From positions 22,126,520 through 22,190,519 of the forward strand of contig NC_052615.1 in assembly GCF_016545825.1 (NCBI RefSeq): DNA of 64,000 nt, written 5' to 3'. Below the pieces are notes generated by a model. That model did no database searches. It saw only the letters and a list, made by a program, of their open reading frames with translations, and was not told where the DNA came from. Origin of the DNA: Eucalyptus grandis. Its lineage: Eukaryota; Streptophyta; Magnoliopsida; Myrtales; Myrtaceae. Positions 1 through 9,813 of the stretch are shown here, in pieces. The position numbers and the translations under genes are program-made. Positions within the stretch are counted from its first letter, which is position 1. Each line of letters starts with the position of its first letter.

Positions 1-26
1 CGTTTTTTTCCAGCAGGAGCATTGCC

Positions 27-27
<1 letters not shown>

Positions 28-63
<36 letters not shown>
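28..63. repeat. (AG)n microsatellite
   Basis: Eighteen uninterrupted AG units. Just after it, GC-richer DNA (64-170) has a short open frame from an ATG at 88. It could be a 5' leader or first exon of a gene cut by the window edge, but nothing identifies one. From about 310 to 1388 the DNA is AT-rich and I see no gene. Confidence 0.9.
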
Positions 64-65
<2 letters not shown>

Positions 66-1388
66 CGACGGCGACCCCTGAAGAAAGATGGTTGAGACAG
101 AGTCTTGGTTTTTCCGTCCGGCGACGGCGGAGCGGGAGGCGGGGTTCGGGCAAGAAACAAGGAGGAGACAGAGAATCTCGCAATTCTTTTTTTCTTTTCT
201 TTTCTTTTTTTTTGTTTATCTTTTTGAGAAAAGTAAAAATACCACTTTCCAGTCCACCAAAATTTGGAATAATTTCGAAATTATGAAAAGAGCTCGATAT
301 TATTAACGTACCCCGTCGTCATCATTTGCAAATGTAAAAGTTTCGAGTCGAGGAAAAGTCAAATCCATCGCAGGATTTCAACGAAATAAAAGTTCATCTG
401 AACAAGCAATTAGACATTTTGGATCTTCTTGATTAGTCACTGATCTTTTCGCATTTTTATAATACTAATCCGATCGCTCAAATTCTATCAATTATAAATC
501 CATTCATCGACTCTGAAATGTCTCTCTAAACTAAACACTCGTCACTTGTTTCAAATGTTTTCCACGCCTTTAGCATTTTCGGATCCTACAAACACCATAC
601 TATATATTTTATCGTGAAACACCCCAAAATCTTTCAAAAAGTACATAGATCGACTTGTGAGTTTTTCATCTAGCTCAATATGTCAATACTTGACCTTTCT
701 GCAATAATTCTTAGATGAACTGTTTCAATTGAAATTATATAATTTATTAGAAACTAATAATCTACGGAATAAATATAATCAAAGATGATTTCAGTATGAT
801 AAATGATTTTATTATAAACAATATACACGGACTAAAAAGAATTCTTTTAATACTTAAGTAAAAGCAAGAAAGATAAAAAGAAAATTGTGGTTATTAGGAC
901 TAGGGTTAAACCCGCATTAGGCGTTTGTACAAAAGTGAATATATATGTGTGTGTGCGTAAAAAGATAATAGATTGAAGGTTACCCAAAAAAGGAAAATGA
1001 TGGCCAAGTATAATGGTGGCCGGAATATCATTGTTAAGTTTTTTTTCATTATTTCATATAGGATATTTTGGAAGATTTAAAGAACAAGACAAGAGGGTGT
1101 GTTGGCTTAAATTTATCAGCCTTCATGCACATACTAGGCGCACGCGTGATTTTTGAATAATTATAATTGACTATACCTTTTAAAATTTCACTTCCTCCAT
1201 GTTCTAGTTTTTCTCGACTTCAATTATCTAGAAAAATAGGATTGCGATTGTAAAATTGCAAAAGTCACCATTAGGCTATCCACTGCTTCACTAAATTGCA
1301 CAAGATTTTATCGCAAGGGTATGATGGTAATTTAAGAGGTGGAAACTAAAATTTGAAAGTTGGCTATATATAAGCACTTAAAGCACTT

Positions 1389-2762
1389 GGGAAAATTATC
1401 CAAAATTTTATGAATTTATTGTATGGAAAATAATTTTACACCTTTTAAATGTATCGATTTAATCTTAAATACTTTAACAATTTGTCAATTCAGTTTTAAA
1501 CATTTCAATTAACTCAATTTAATCATAAATATTTTCATAATTTACTAATTTAATTATAAACATTTAGACGATTTACCAACTTAGTCCTTTTAATTACTTT
1601 AGGTCGGAAGTTGCTGACATAAACATTGGTCATCCAACACAAAATGTCATTGACTTTGACAGCTTTTTTTTTTTTTTTACTATTCTAATTATTTATAATC
1701 TTTTTGAATTTTTCTTTTTCTTGTCTTTCTTTTTTTACCCTTCTTCCTCCACCAATCACCAAACCTAGACAATGACGAGTGACTAGCCACACACAATCGT
1801 CAACCTCGCAGTTCTCATTGAATTCAGGAGGGAAACTCTTGCCAACCCTCCCCTATGGTCAGTTGCCAGCCATCACAGAGGGCCATGCGATTGGCTAAAA
1901 AGAAAAAAACAGAAAGAAAAGAAGGAAAATAAAATGAAGAAATTCAAAAAAGTATTAAAAAATTCATAAAATCTTTTAAAAATTGGAAAGCATTGTTCAC
2001 ACCATTTGTAGTATTATAGGGGGTGCATGACAACTACCTATTTCTGTTTCAAAAATAATTTTTCTATTCTAGACCTGTTTATGGAATAGAAATCCGTTTG
2101 ATAAACTTATTCCGTTTTTCTATTTCCAGAAATAGGTTTGGAATAGAAACTAGAAGTAGAAATTTTCTACGTCTCTATTTCTGGAACAGAAATGAGAAAT
2201 AAAAATTTTTCTCATCGTTCGTCAACCGGTCCTTCATTTGTTGCCGTCGACCACCGTCCAATGCCACCCCGCCCCGCGGCCGCCATCGCCGCCGGTCGCC
2301 GCCGCCACTAGTCACGTGTCGCCGTCTCCGCCGATCACCACCGCCGCAACCGCCGTCATCCGTCACCATTATCCACTAGTCTGCCGCCATCTGAAAGGAA
2401 GAAATTTTGTGCCGTTATCAAACGAATTTCTATTTTTAGAGTAGAAATTTTGTGTCATTATCAAACAGTTATTTTTGTTTAGAAACTCTTCTAAAAATAG
2501 AAATAAAAAAATCTATTTCTGTTCCAGAAACTATTTCTGGAACAAAATAGTTGTCATGCACACCTATAGTATCCTACGTGGCATGATCGTGTCATGTCAA
2601 TAATTTTTTACTAAACTTAGCCCGAAAGACTATTTGCCAAAGACTTAATAACAAATTGATAAAATGTCAAAATATTTACAATTAAATTGGTATAACTACA
2701 AAATTTTATGATTAAAATTGGCCACCATACAATAGGCTTAAAATTTTTTAGATAATTTTCCC
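1389..2762. mobile_element. Mutator-like non-autonomous element with long inverted ends
   Basis: The ends are inverted copies: the left begins GGGAAAATTATCCAAAA and the right, read in reverse, begins GGGAAAATTATCTAAAA. Similarity continues for well over 100 bp with AATTTAATC/TAAAATTT-rich sequence. A near-repeat of 10 bp flanks it (TAAAGCACTT at 1379-1388, TAAAACACAT at 2763-2772, 8 of 10 identical), which suits a Mutator-type target duplication. No transposase frame is present. A second transposon (2020-2564) sits inside it. The family label is an inference from long inverted ends plus a 9-10 bp duplication. Confidence 0.7.
2020..2564. mobile_element. Small inverted-repeat transposon nested in the 1389-2762 element
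   Basis: It starts GGGGTGCATGACAAC and ends GTTGTCATGCACACC, so the termini are inverted copies. TATAG lies on both sides (2015-2019 and 2565-2569), but CTATAG is itself a palindrome, so the true duplication length is uncertain. Subterminal tracts rich in TTTCTATTTC/GAAATAG are also inverted. The core (about 2240-2380) is a GC-rich CCGCCG/CCACC tract that gives meaningless open frames on both strands. Its ends and core resemble the element at 12722-13229. It encodes no transposase. Confidence 0.7.
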
Positions 2763-2937
2763 TAAAACACATGATGTGTCTAAAAGATAAAACCTCTTAC
2801 TAATTTAGAATTATTATTTTAGGGGAACTTTGGATTTCTAGACAAACTTTGGTTTTGGCATAATATATAAAAGATAAGATTGAATAGTTAAAAAGTAGAT
2901 ACAAGTAACATCAAATTTTAATGGGATACGTGTACTG

Positions 2938-3783
2938 AAATTCTTAAACTTGCAAGATGTCGAATCAAGTCATAAAATTTATTAAATTAGTATAATAAAA
3001 TCATTTCATTAACTCCGTCCATTTAGACTAACGAAAAATGTTGCCGTGATTTTTTAAAATATTTTCTTCCCCAATGTAGCAATGACGTGGATTAAATTCC
3101 ATTTTTTTTTAACCAAAATCTCAATTAAAAAAATTTAAAAAAATTAAAAAAGGTAAAAAGAAAAAGAAAATCCAAGGCAAGGGTAGTAGGCCCTTGCCAC
3201 CACCGGCCCCATCGCTGAAAAGGGCCAATAGAGGTCGATGGGGCCTCAATGAGGGTCGGCAATCCTTGCCAACTACAAGCGCGGGCTCAACAATCCTTGC
3301 CTAGATCTAAGTGGAGGGACTCGCCAACACTCGGTGCGGTCTAGCAGAGGGCCACCACAATTGGGCTAGGGCTAGTGACCCTCACTAAGATCTGGGAAAT
3401 GGTCGCGACCCTCTACTTAGATTTGGGTAAGTGTCGCCAACCTTAGCTAAGGCCCCCACAATCCTCGCCAACCCTTTCTAGTGATGGGCACAACAATGGC
3501 AAGGGTAGGCCCTTGCCTTGGATTTTTCTTTTTCCTTTTTATTTTTTAAAATACTTTTTTATTGTCATTTAATTATTTTAGTTTTAAAATTAGAATTTAA
3601 TCCAAAACGACGTTGTTTTAGCCTTGTGTTCTATGTTTTTGCCACGTAAAGTCGGGTAATCTGAATGGACGAAGTCAATAGAAGGACTCGATTGTACTAA
3701 TTTAACAAGTTTTAAAACTAAATTTCACTTTTTGTAAATTTTAGGACTTAATTATACTTTTGTGACAAATTTAAGTTATTCTA
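2938..3783. mobile_element. Inverted-repeat element with foldback core
   Basis: About 100-bp ends are inverted and diverged: left ...TCATAAAATTTATTAAATTAG then GTCCATTTAG; right, in reverse, ...TCCTAAAATTTAC then GTCCATTCAG. Inside, AAGGCAAGGGTAGTAGGCCC at about 3174 is mirrored near 3498-3525, so the core can also fold back. The GC-rich middle (3180-3520) has no plausible protein. Probably a non-autonomous Mutator-like element; I could not fix a target duplication, so the ends are approximate. Confidence 0.55.
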
Positions 3784-4304
3784 GTTGTTCTAGTGAATAA
3801 ATCCCAAATTTTAATACTAGAACTACTGATGAGATCGAGACGTTTAATAAATGTTTAAGCACTGCATATTCTTAGTGTTAATAAAAGTTGTTTAATTACA
3901 AAATAACTTATCACTAGTCGTGATAGAGACTGATATGTTGTAAAAATTGAACTTATTTACAACATGTTACAACATCAAATAACATGCTGAGTGCTTTCCA
4001 ACCCTAACTCCCATGAACCGTGATGATTCCAAAGCAAGTGGACCGTAATTATATATGAACTGTTTGTCTGATATTTGATCATGAATTTTATTAGTCTTAT
4101 TAGCATAATAATGTGGTACAATAAAGTTAGATGTGTTACAACTTGTTATGACCCATATAGTGGAAAGGCGTTTTGTCATATTTTATTGAGTTATGACAAA
4201 GTCAACCCAATTACGACATGTTACTATGATCATGACAATCTCAAAGCGAGTGGGCCGAAAAACTAGAAGAACGGCTAAGTTTAGAGAATTTACCTATGAT
4301 GGCG

Positions 4305-4307
<3 letters not shown>

Positions 4308-4338
<31 letters not shown>
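4308..4338. repeat. (GA)n microsatellite
   Basis: Pure GA dinucleotides. The surrounding 3790-4560 is AT-rich without a gene-like frame. Confidence 0.9.
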
Positions 4339-4342
<4 letters not shown>

Positions 4343-4559
4343 GTGATTATGGTTTTAGTTCATTGATTGGTACTCCATCGTCACATGGAGCAAATCCGAC
4401 AATTGATAAATTGGAGACATGAGATGGGTTCAGCTCATGGAACAGTACCTTATTTCTATCATACGGTGAAACAGTCTCGCTCGAAAGGGGTAGGCAATAA
4501 GGTTTATGTCTTCCTCAACCAGCTGAAGGATCAACTTGTAATTTCTGCTTCTCAAAAGT

Positions 4560-4975
4560 AGATCCGTCAAATGAGTGATTAATCCATTTAACTCGTTTTA
4601 ACCTGTTTCCATACAATACAAATCTATTGAACCATACACAACTTATATATGATCTGACCCAATCCATATTGTTAAGACACTTCCATATTTAACCAAACCT
4701 AAAAGAACTTTGAGAGCACGGAATGAGTAAGCGGAAGATCAAATAAGGGAGGGAGGGAGGGAGGGAGGGAGAGTCATAAAATGAGTCGTGTCTAAATAAA
4801 TCGTGAACTCATTTTATACTCATATTATTTTAGGTTTTATCCTTTTAAGTTATTTATGACCCATTTACTGAATACATTTGATCCATATAATAACTTGGCC
4901 ATCAAATATGGGTTAAGAGACTTGTCTATAACCTATTTTGACAGATTTATTAAGAAGGGCTAGAGTTCAATTTAT
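4560..4975. repeat. Dispersed repeat, copy 1 (partner at about 47400-47800)
   Basis: This block and 47400-47800 share, in the same orientation, runs such as CATACAATACAAATCTA / ATGCAATACAAATCTA, CCATATTGTTAA and TGACCCATTTACTGAATA / TGACCCATTTACTAAGTA, plus a similar ATGGGTTAAGA/ATGGATTAAGA end. A GGGA microsatellite (4747-4772) lies inside this copy. It is a middle-repetitive, probably transposon-derived, unit of unknown class with no coding potential. Confidence 0.6.
4747..4772. repeat. (GGGA)n microsatellite
   Basis: About six GGGA units inside the dispersed repeat. DNA from 4976 to 5570 has only a short unsupported frame at 5027-5290, which I do not call a gene. Confidence 0.85.
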
Positions 4976-5574
4976 TAGTTCATGCCCAATGACAAATTTT
5001 AAATTCTTCGATTCTCACTTTAGATAATGTTAACTTGCTCTCTTGGCTGCCCACGAGAGAGCCCACCGTTGGGGACCGTGGCTTCCTCCGCCGGTACCCA
5101 AAAGATAAAAAATGGACGAGGAAAAGTCCAGCGAAACTTTCGAGATAAGCGCTCCGGCGACCAAGTTAATAACATGAGAGAGGAAAGAAATGAAGGAGTG
5201 AGTACTCATGGCTCCCTATCTCTCGAAGACTTACGCCGGCCACTATTTATCGACGACGGCGAGATCGGTCCTAGTAATTACATCTTCTAATATCCAGCCC
5301 CTAGACTTACCCAAGTCGAATCGATTATCATAATGTCGCTTGCGAATGTATTAGTGAGATGATGATTTTCACTATTGCCACAAATGACGACTAAATTCAC
5401 TAAGTGAAGTCCGTTTATTCAAGAAGCATATGATCTACGATACACCCAAAAAGGACCAACAAAATAACAATCATCTCCAATTTACTCTACATCATCCATA
5501 TTACAGTACACACATTGATTTGGAGAGGCAATATATAATATTCATTCGGTTTTTCAGGCTGATTAGCAAAAAGG

Positions 5575-6190
5575 TTCACAACCTTTTGCCGTTGCTGGGA
5601 AATTAACACGAATTTTCAACCGTCTCAATAAAACACACCACCTCCTACCATTGTTGCAAATTTAGCAGAAATTTTGAACCATCTAAAAAAATACAAAAGC
5701 TTTTACCATTGTTGCAAATTTAGCATCCGGTTAACATTCCATCTATTCTTGTCGTCATCTCTTCCTTGGGTTAAATATGAATTGACGCAAATTTAACATA
5801 TATAAGTTTCATAGCATAATTAACAGAAGAGTGTTTAATGATCCACTTGGCATAATTTTAAAATCTGAATATGTCACATTAGCACGAATTATTGGCCTTA
5901 ATTTCATCACTGCCCAACATAGGGAGTAACTTTAACTCGCAATAGCCTCAGTTCTAATAGCTCCAATTTCTTCTTCAGCTCTAGCTAATTTCAATTTAAT
6001 TTTGCTGACGAGTTTGCAAGGCTTCGTTTTGAAGGGGAAACATGTGCACATCGGCACAGTAACAACCACGTTATAACAACACATAGGAAGAAATGAGGAT
6101 GGATAGAATATTAACGGACGCTAAATTGGCAACAATGATGAAAGTTGTGTATTTCTTTGAGACATTTACGAGTTCGTATGAAATTTACAG
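5575..6190. repeat. Degenerate inverted repeat, possible hAT-like or other TIR element
   Basis: The stretch 5590-5730 holds two direct copies of a unit containing CCATTGTTGCAAATTTAGCA. An inverted copy lies at 6118-6180 (GCTAAATTGGCAACAATGATG followed by AGTTGTGTATTTCTTTGAGAC). The layout of subterminal direct repeats plus an inverted partner is typical of old non-autonomous DNA transposons. Ends and target duplication were not found. Confidence 0.35.
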
Positions 6191-6615
6191 CACAACTAAA
6201 AGGTCATGTGTTTCTCAAGATGCTCGAAAATTTGCAATAATAGTTAAACGTTGACAGGTGATTACTCAATGACAGAAGATAATGGAACAACATGGAACAT
6301 CAATTAGAGCCTATTGAGATTAAGCAGAGTTTTATAACATAAATGTGTCAAGAGAGGTAGTAAACCACCACGAGTCCACTAAGTTCTATTAATAACATTA
6401 ACACACAGAGATTCCCTATTAAACCACCCAGACAAAAATCCATCAAACAAACTTCATCCCAGCAAAGAATGATATCAAGCAAGTGAACGAGGGACGACGA
6501 AGCCAGTGGGGTTATGACCACGGATTCCTCCGACCTATATTTACTTTTCACAAGTCAAACACCTTATCTTCCATCTCATTCTGAGAATTTCAAGAACGAT
6601 ATAAGCTTGAAGCCA

Positions 6616-7200
6616 TTACTTTTGCTGTGCTTGGTGGTGACTTTCATCCTGGTTGAAAGCTGACGACTTCTCAAACATGCCAGACATGATTTTCATTTGA
6701 TCTTGCATCTTCTCAAAATCTTATAGGTTGAGAACACAAAGAACTTAACGCAGCATTAAGACCAGTAGTTTCACAATCTTGCCATTCTCAGAAAGATGAG
6801 AATGCAAACAACTGCTTCTCCAGCAGCTTCATAACCAGCATCTTGTCCTTTATCAGGGTGACTGCATCGAACATATGTTGCAGATCCACCCAACTCGACT
6901 CTTTTGTGATCTCTTATTTTCATTGTCAAACCCAATGACTTTGGAATGACGGCCAAAAATCAAGACGACTTTGATTTGTTACGGCAGAATAAACAGACAC
7001 GAGTTCTTTTTCAACAGCAGAATTAAGTTTCTGCTGCAGCTAGGAACAGCACTAAGCTGCAGCATGATTAAATCAACAAATCTCTAGTTCAGAAGCAGAT
7101 GAACTGAATACCTTCTCTGCAGCCATCCTTACACAGCTCTTTTTCCTGGTGGTGCAGATTTGTTTTGCTCTGTAAGTGGACCTAGCCGAAACGTTCTACA
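6616..7200 (-). other. Exon-like fragments of an unidentified minus-strand gene
   Basis: On the minus strand, 6723-6616 reads FEKMQDQMKIMSGMFEKSSA and runs on to a TAA stop, a polar Met/Gln-rich tail. Near 7200-7140 a frame with LGPLTEQNKSAPPGKRA runs into a possible GTAAGG donor. Between them, 6956-6771 is also open. The pieces do not join into one frame and I recognise no family, so these may be exons or 3' UTR of an unlisted gene, or a pseudogene. The rest of 6190-9350 shows no better gene signal. Confidence 0.2.
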
Positions 7201-8210
7201 TTCCAAAGAGCAACGTGCCCATTATGTGACAGTGATTAGGAGCGATCATAATGTGCTGCTTTTAGATCACTTGTAAATTCTCCATTTGGATTTATGGATG
7301 ATGCGAACCTCTTCTTCATAGCTTGTGTATGGGTAGAATCAAACCAAGATTATAGAGAGAAAACACATAACATCACTTTTACAATAAGCATTCATTATCA
7401 AACATGAATACCTTTATATTCAAAATGATAGATTACCTAAATAATTCACCTGATGTCCTTTTTTCTTTCAATTAATTTAGGCATCTAATGCCATTTTCTA
7501 AAATTCAGTGGTGCTAACTCAGCCTTTCTCGCAAAGGCTACAAAACTACCAAGTAGACCTCCTTCATCTCCATTGGGCTGATCTTCTTATTCAGACCTGA
7601 CCCCAAACAGGCTTTCCAGAATAAACATCAAACCAGTTTGGTAAGCATACCTTTGGTAATAAAAAGGGCCATATAGATTTTCCTTCCGTGAAACCTAATG
7701 GAACTTAGGAATGATTAAAGTGGACGACTGTGACAAGCTTTAGGACTAAAATGCATGAAATGAAAGTTTTAAAACTAACATGCATTATCTTGACAAGTTT
7801 TCTGAATTCTGCTGTAAACATCCCCCTCAATAATTATACTGAGAAAGCTCAGTTTCTGCAACTATAGAGGCTCGGCTTTTCCACAGTAATCTGCAACAGA
7901 AGACTAGGTTTTCCGGTGCAAAATTCAAACTTAGGGAACTTTAGTCCGCTCCAGATTCAGTTTTCTGTACCAGAAACCGAGTTTAGTTGCTGCAGCATAG
8001 AATTTGGCTATCCAGTGCTGAAAAATGAGTCTACTGCTCAGACTCTTCAGGTCTTTTGCATAGAAAGATAGATTTCTACTCAGATACTTTGCACCAGAAG
8101 ACTGAGTAGTCATCACAGATTTCTCCCCACTAAAACTACAGAGAAAAATTGAGTTATTACTGCAGCAGAAAACAAACTATAATTTAATCATTTTGATATA
8201 GATTTCAATT

Positions 8211-8641
8211 CAGAGTTAATGTTCACTTACTGCTTAACTGTACTTGTTTGGAATCATAATTATTGGCCTCGAACAAGCTGTCCCATTAACTTTTCCATGT
8301 AAAGTGAACCTACAATCCATATTTAGATTGCACAAACATCATATACTATTCAAATATAATGTGTATGAATATTGAATGACCATGATTCTAATATCACCTG
8401 ACTCATCTGTCCTCGAAAATCAGAATTAATGTTCATTTACATACAGCTTAACTATACTTGTTTAGAGTCAGAATTTTTGGCCTCGAACAAGCTGTCCCAA
8501 TAACTTTCCAAGTTAAGTGTAACTTGAGTCTACAATCCATATTCAAATTTCACAAACATCATTTACTATTCAAACATAATGTGTACTAATATTGAATAAC
8601 CACGATTCTAACATCACCCGACTCATCTGTCCTTGAAAAAT
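8211..8641. repeat. Tandem duplication of a ~210-bp unit
   Basis: Copy 1 is 8211-8420 and copy 2 is 8421-8641, head to tail. Both contain, in order, TTAATGTTCA, GCTTAACT(G/A)TACTTGTTT, TTGGCCTCGAACAAGCTGTC, CTACAATCCATATT, CACAAACATCAT, TACTATTCAAA and GACTCATCTGTCCT. Similarity is clearly high by eye with small indels. It has no open frame and is either non-coding or intronic. Confidence 0.85.
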
Positions 8642-9356
8642 CACCTAACAAACTTTTGTCATCAGTTACTGAATTAGAGCAGTCCACGTCATTGGACCAT
8701 TTCCCAATTGGCGCAAATGTGTGAATCCACATGCCTAGTTTTGCTCGAGTGCTTCTCATGTATATAGAATTGCTGCAGAAGTGATAAAAAAGATTTGTGA
8801 AAAAAGACTGATTATTTCAAATATACATAAGAAATCATATAGGATGCACAGAGAAGATAAAGCAAAATGCACCTCTCAGTAAATTTACACATCATTTTCA
8901 GTAACAGAGAAAGTACAGATAGTCTGTTTTCTTACATATTCTTTTGCCATTTCTCTTTGATGGTTGTAATGTTTGTCCAAATTCTCCCATGATAGTTGTT
9001 TTGTTTGTTTAGTAATCCCAGAGGCACACTGACTATCCGTAAGGTAAAGACAACTGCTTTCTCCTTAATGAGAAAAGTATCTAACAGGAGTCACTCACAC
9101 AACCTGTTTATTGCTTCAAAGTTGGAAGCATAATCCATTCATCCCTAACTTACCCCCTTTTATTCAATTATATAAGGTTTAACATGAAAAATTTTGCAAA
9201 TGCAAATCATAATTTATGTGAAAAGATATCCAAGTTAAATTACACATACTTTGAACAGGATCTAGTAGTCGGAACTCCTTACCAAGGGAAGTGCTTGCTG
9301 CAAATTATACTACTCAAGTACTCATCCACATTGGCAATGCTACAAGCCGTTTCACC

Positions 9357-9536
9357 TTAAAAGATTCCAGCATTTGAGCCACCCTTCTGTCCATATTTCT
9401 CTCTTTCGGACTCTGTCATGGCGTGAATCTCATACGGACTAAAAAACCTGAAGAGAATCTCCAACTCAAAGCCTGGCACATTTCTCACGCCCACCTGGAT
9501 GCCATACACTGTAACCGAAGTCTCTGCACTGCTTCT
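9357..9536 (-). other. Possible terminal exon of an unidentified minus-strand gene
   Basis: A frame open for 60 codons on the minus strand includes GVRNVPGFELEILFRFFSPY and then a polar tail ending GGSNAGIF and a TAA (9357-9359). Possible AG acceptors lie near 9511-9520. The composition looks protein-like rather than random, but I do not recognise it. It lies downstream of the PPR stop on the same strand, so it could be part of a 3'-UTR intron/exon, an independent small gene or a pseudogene piece. The frame upstream also stays open past one TGA, as far as about 9719. Confidence 0.25.
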
Positions 9537-9813
9537 TCAGTGAGCATTCCCTACACCACCTGTCTTTCCCAAGGATATAATCTCCTTGATAACGTTGATA
9601 AACAATCTGCCAAAGGAAGTCCTCCCAACCTTTTCTTCTTCTCTGCCTCCAATTCTCCAACTATATGAGCGTTCCCTTATGTTGGTTATCAACGTGGATA
9701 AAGCAAAACTTAGCGGCAAACTCCAGCTGGAAGATTTCTGTAAAAATATTCATGGCACTAAAGATTGATCCTCACTCACACAAGCAAAATAACCTACTAA
9801 ATGAGTGGATCTC

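Noticed and set aside
5027..5290. 87-residue frame
   Set aside because: No motif, homology recall or splice context; charge-rich composition can be chance.
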